Positions 63,035 through 64,000 of a stretch of 64,000 bases of DNA are shown in pieces. The notes beneath the pieces were generated by a model, which had not been told where the DNA came from, did not search any database, and saw nothing but the letters and a program-made list of their open reading frames with translations. Source of the stretch: CBDDKW01 sp965230425 (lineage in GTDB: Bacteria; Pseudomonadota; Gammaproteobacteria; UBA1113); assembly GCA_965230425.1 (NCBI GenBank), contig CBDDKW010000014.1, forward strand, positions 1-64,000, written 5' to 3'. The position numbers and the translations under genes are program-made. Numbering within the stretch: position 1 is the stretch's first letter; each line of letters starts with the position of its first letter.

Positions 63035-64000
63035 ATGAAATTTGTTGATGAAGCAACCATACACGTCTATGCCGGTAAGGGTGGCTCTGGCTGCTTAAGT
63101 TTTCGCCGTGAAAAGTATATTCAAAAAGGTGGGCCTGATGGTGGTGATGGCGGTGATGGGGGCAGTGTTTACTTAGAAGCAGATGCCGCATTAAATACAC
63201 TTGTAGATTTCCGTTTTCAGCGCATATACAAAGCAAAAAATGGCCAACCTGGTCAGGGCAAGGAATGTACAGGAAAAAGTGCTGATGACTTAATCATCAA
63301 AGTACCTGTTGGAACTACGGTATACCATCAAGAATTCAATGAAATTATGGGAGACTTAGTGGCGCCAGGAGAGCGATTATTAGTGGCTCAGGGTGGCTTT
63401 CATGGTTTAGGTAATGCTCGGTTTAAAAGTAGTACTAATCGTGCTCCACGGCAAACGACGCCAGGCTCTGAGGGTGAAAGCAAAAAAATCCGCTTAGAAT
63501 TAAAAGTCCTTGCTGATGTGGGCTTACTCGGTATGCCTAATGCTGGAAAGTCTACATTCATTCGTGCGGTGTCAGCCGCTAAACCAAAGGTGGCTGATTA
63601 TCCTTTTACCACGTTACATCCCAATTTAGGTGTGGTTAGCCTTGAATCACATCGCAGCTTCGTTATTGCTGATATTCCTGGTTTGATTGGCGGTGCTGCT
63701 ACTGGAGCCGGCTTAGGTAGTCAATTTCTCAAGCATTTGTCGCGAAACGGGTTTATTACTACATATGCTTGATGTTGCTCCTCTTGATGGTCATGATCCA
63801 GTGACTGACGTACGTGATATTGAGACAGAATTAGCCAAGTATAGTGATGACTTGGCGAGTAAAGAAAGATGGCTAGTGTTCACTAAAATTGATAACTTAC
63901 CCCCAGGTACAGAAGAAGAGACTTGTAATCGTATTATAAAAAAGTTAAATTGGAATGGACCTGTTTTTAAAATAACAGCACTTAAACAGCAGGGTACCAA
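63035..64000 (+). pseudogene. obgE: GTPase ObgE, apparent frameshift, runs off the window
   Basis: The Obg GTPase acts in ribosome assembly and stress control and is essential in most bacteria tested. The glycine-rich Obg domain (KFVDEATIHVYAGKGGSGCLSFRREKYI) and the G domain (G1 GMPNAGKST at 166-174, G3 DIPGL) are normal up to LGSQFLKHLSRN. The frame then ends at 63772 after GFITTYA. In another frame the expected continuation LLLHMLDVAPLDGHDPVTDVRDIE... begins near 63752 and stays open to the window end, with G4 as FTKID. One extra base in the GGGTTT run at 63749-63754 would explain it. I chose the ATG at 63035 because it gives the standard MKFVDEA start. A sequencing error is at least as likely as a true mutation. 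Confidence 0.85.

Noticed and set aside
1..64000. CRISPR array
   Set aside because: The regular repeats at 45617 and 54123 are contiguous tandem repeats without unique spacers, and no cas gene is present.

Overview
The window reads as a chromosome segment of an AT-rich gammaproteobacterium, probably host-associated and close to the Legionellales/Coxiellales. The housekeeping blocks have the classic gammaproteobacterial order (pepA-holC-valS divergent from lptF-lptG; ispB divergent from rplU-rpmA-obgE). They are interrupted by very large ankyrin-repeat genes of the kind found in intracellular bacteria. The genus assignment is inference; no rRNA is present to test it.

Layout. 1-2.5 kb: a long inverted-repeat element, rimI and prfC. 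2.57-3.91 kb: a complete IS10-like insertion sequence with a 9-bp target duplication. 4.1-5.8 kb: a basic, helical protein of unknown function. 6.2-10.3 kb: a DUF2339/DUF3999 membrane-protein pair. 10.6-36.6 kb: an effector-like island. It holds three giant genes in one likely operon: (i) a D12-type DNA adenine methyltransferase fused to an NRPS-like A-PCP-TE module plus an ankyrin-like tail; (ii) an ankyrin/LRR protein ending in a CE-clan (Ulp1-like) cysteine protease; (iii) an ankyrin protein. A convergent PAS/LuxR regulator, a small unknown gene and two paralogous ankyrin genes follow; the first paralog is broken by two frameshifts. A 3'-terminal fragment of the DUF3999 gene is repeated at 32.16-32.38 kb, so copies of that gene end bracket about 22 kb of the island. 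A relict IS50-like end lies right beside the second copy. 36.88-38.37 kb: a complete IS50/Tn5-like element with recognisable outside and inside ends and a 9-bp target duplication. 38.4-45.5 kb: valS, holC, pepA, lptF, lptG. 45.6-45.7 kb: a tandem array of eight 15-bp units. 45.8-52.8 kb: a MatB-like acyl-CoA synthetase, an RDD protein, a CPA2 antiporter, an MFS transporter, queC and an S24-type repressor. 53.2-60.7 kb: a possible structured RNA, an RTX-type protein with a strikingly uniform nonapeptide ladder, and its type I secretion genes (two unequal ABC subunits plus an HlyD-type adaptor). 60.8-64 kb: tRNA-Pro(CGG), ispB, rplU, rpmA and obgE; obgE shows an apparent frameshift and runs off the window.

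How it fits together. The island and the RTX locus look like host- or neighbour-directed functions set between essential genes. Intergenic spaces carry at least two families of dispersed palindromic repeats, and both complete IS elements have landed in such repeats. The relict IS50-like end lies at the same position of the same repeat family as the complete copy. This suggests that repeat-targeted transposition helped rearrange the region. No integrase, phage gene, CRISPR array or secretion system of type III, IV or VI is visible, so the export route of the ankyrin proteins cannot be read from this window.
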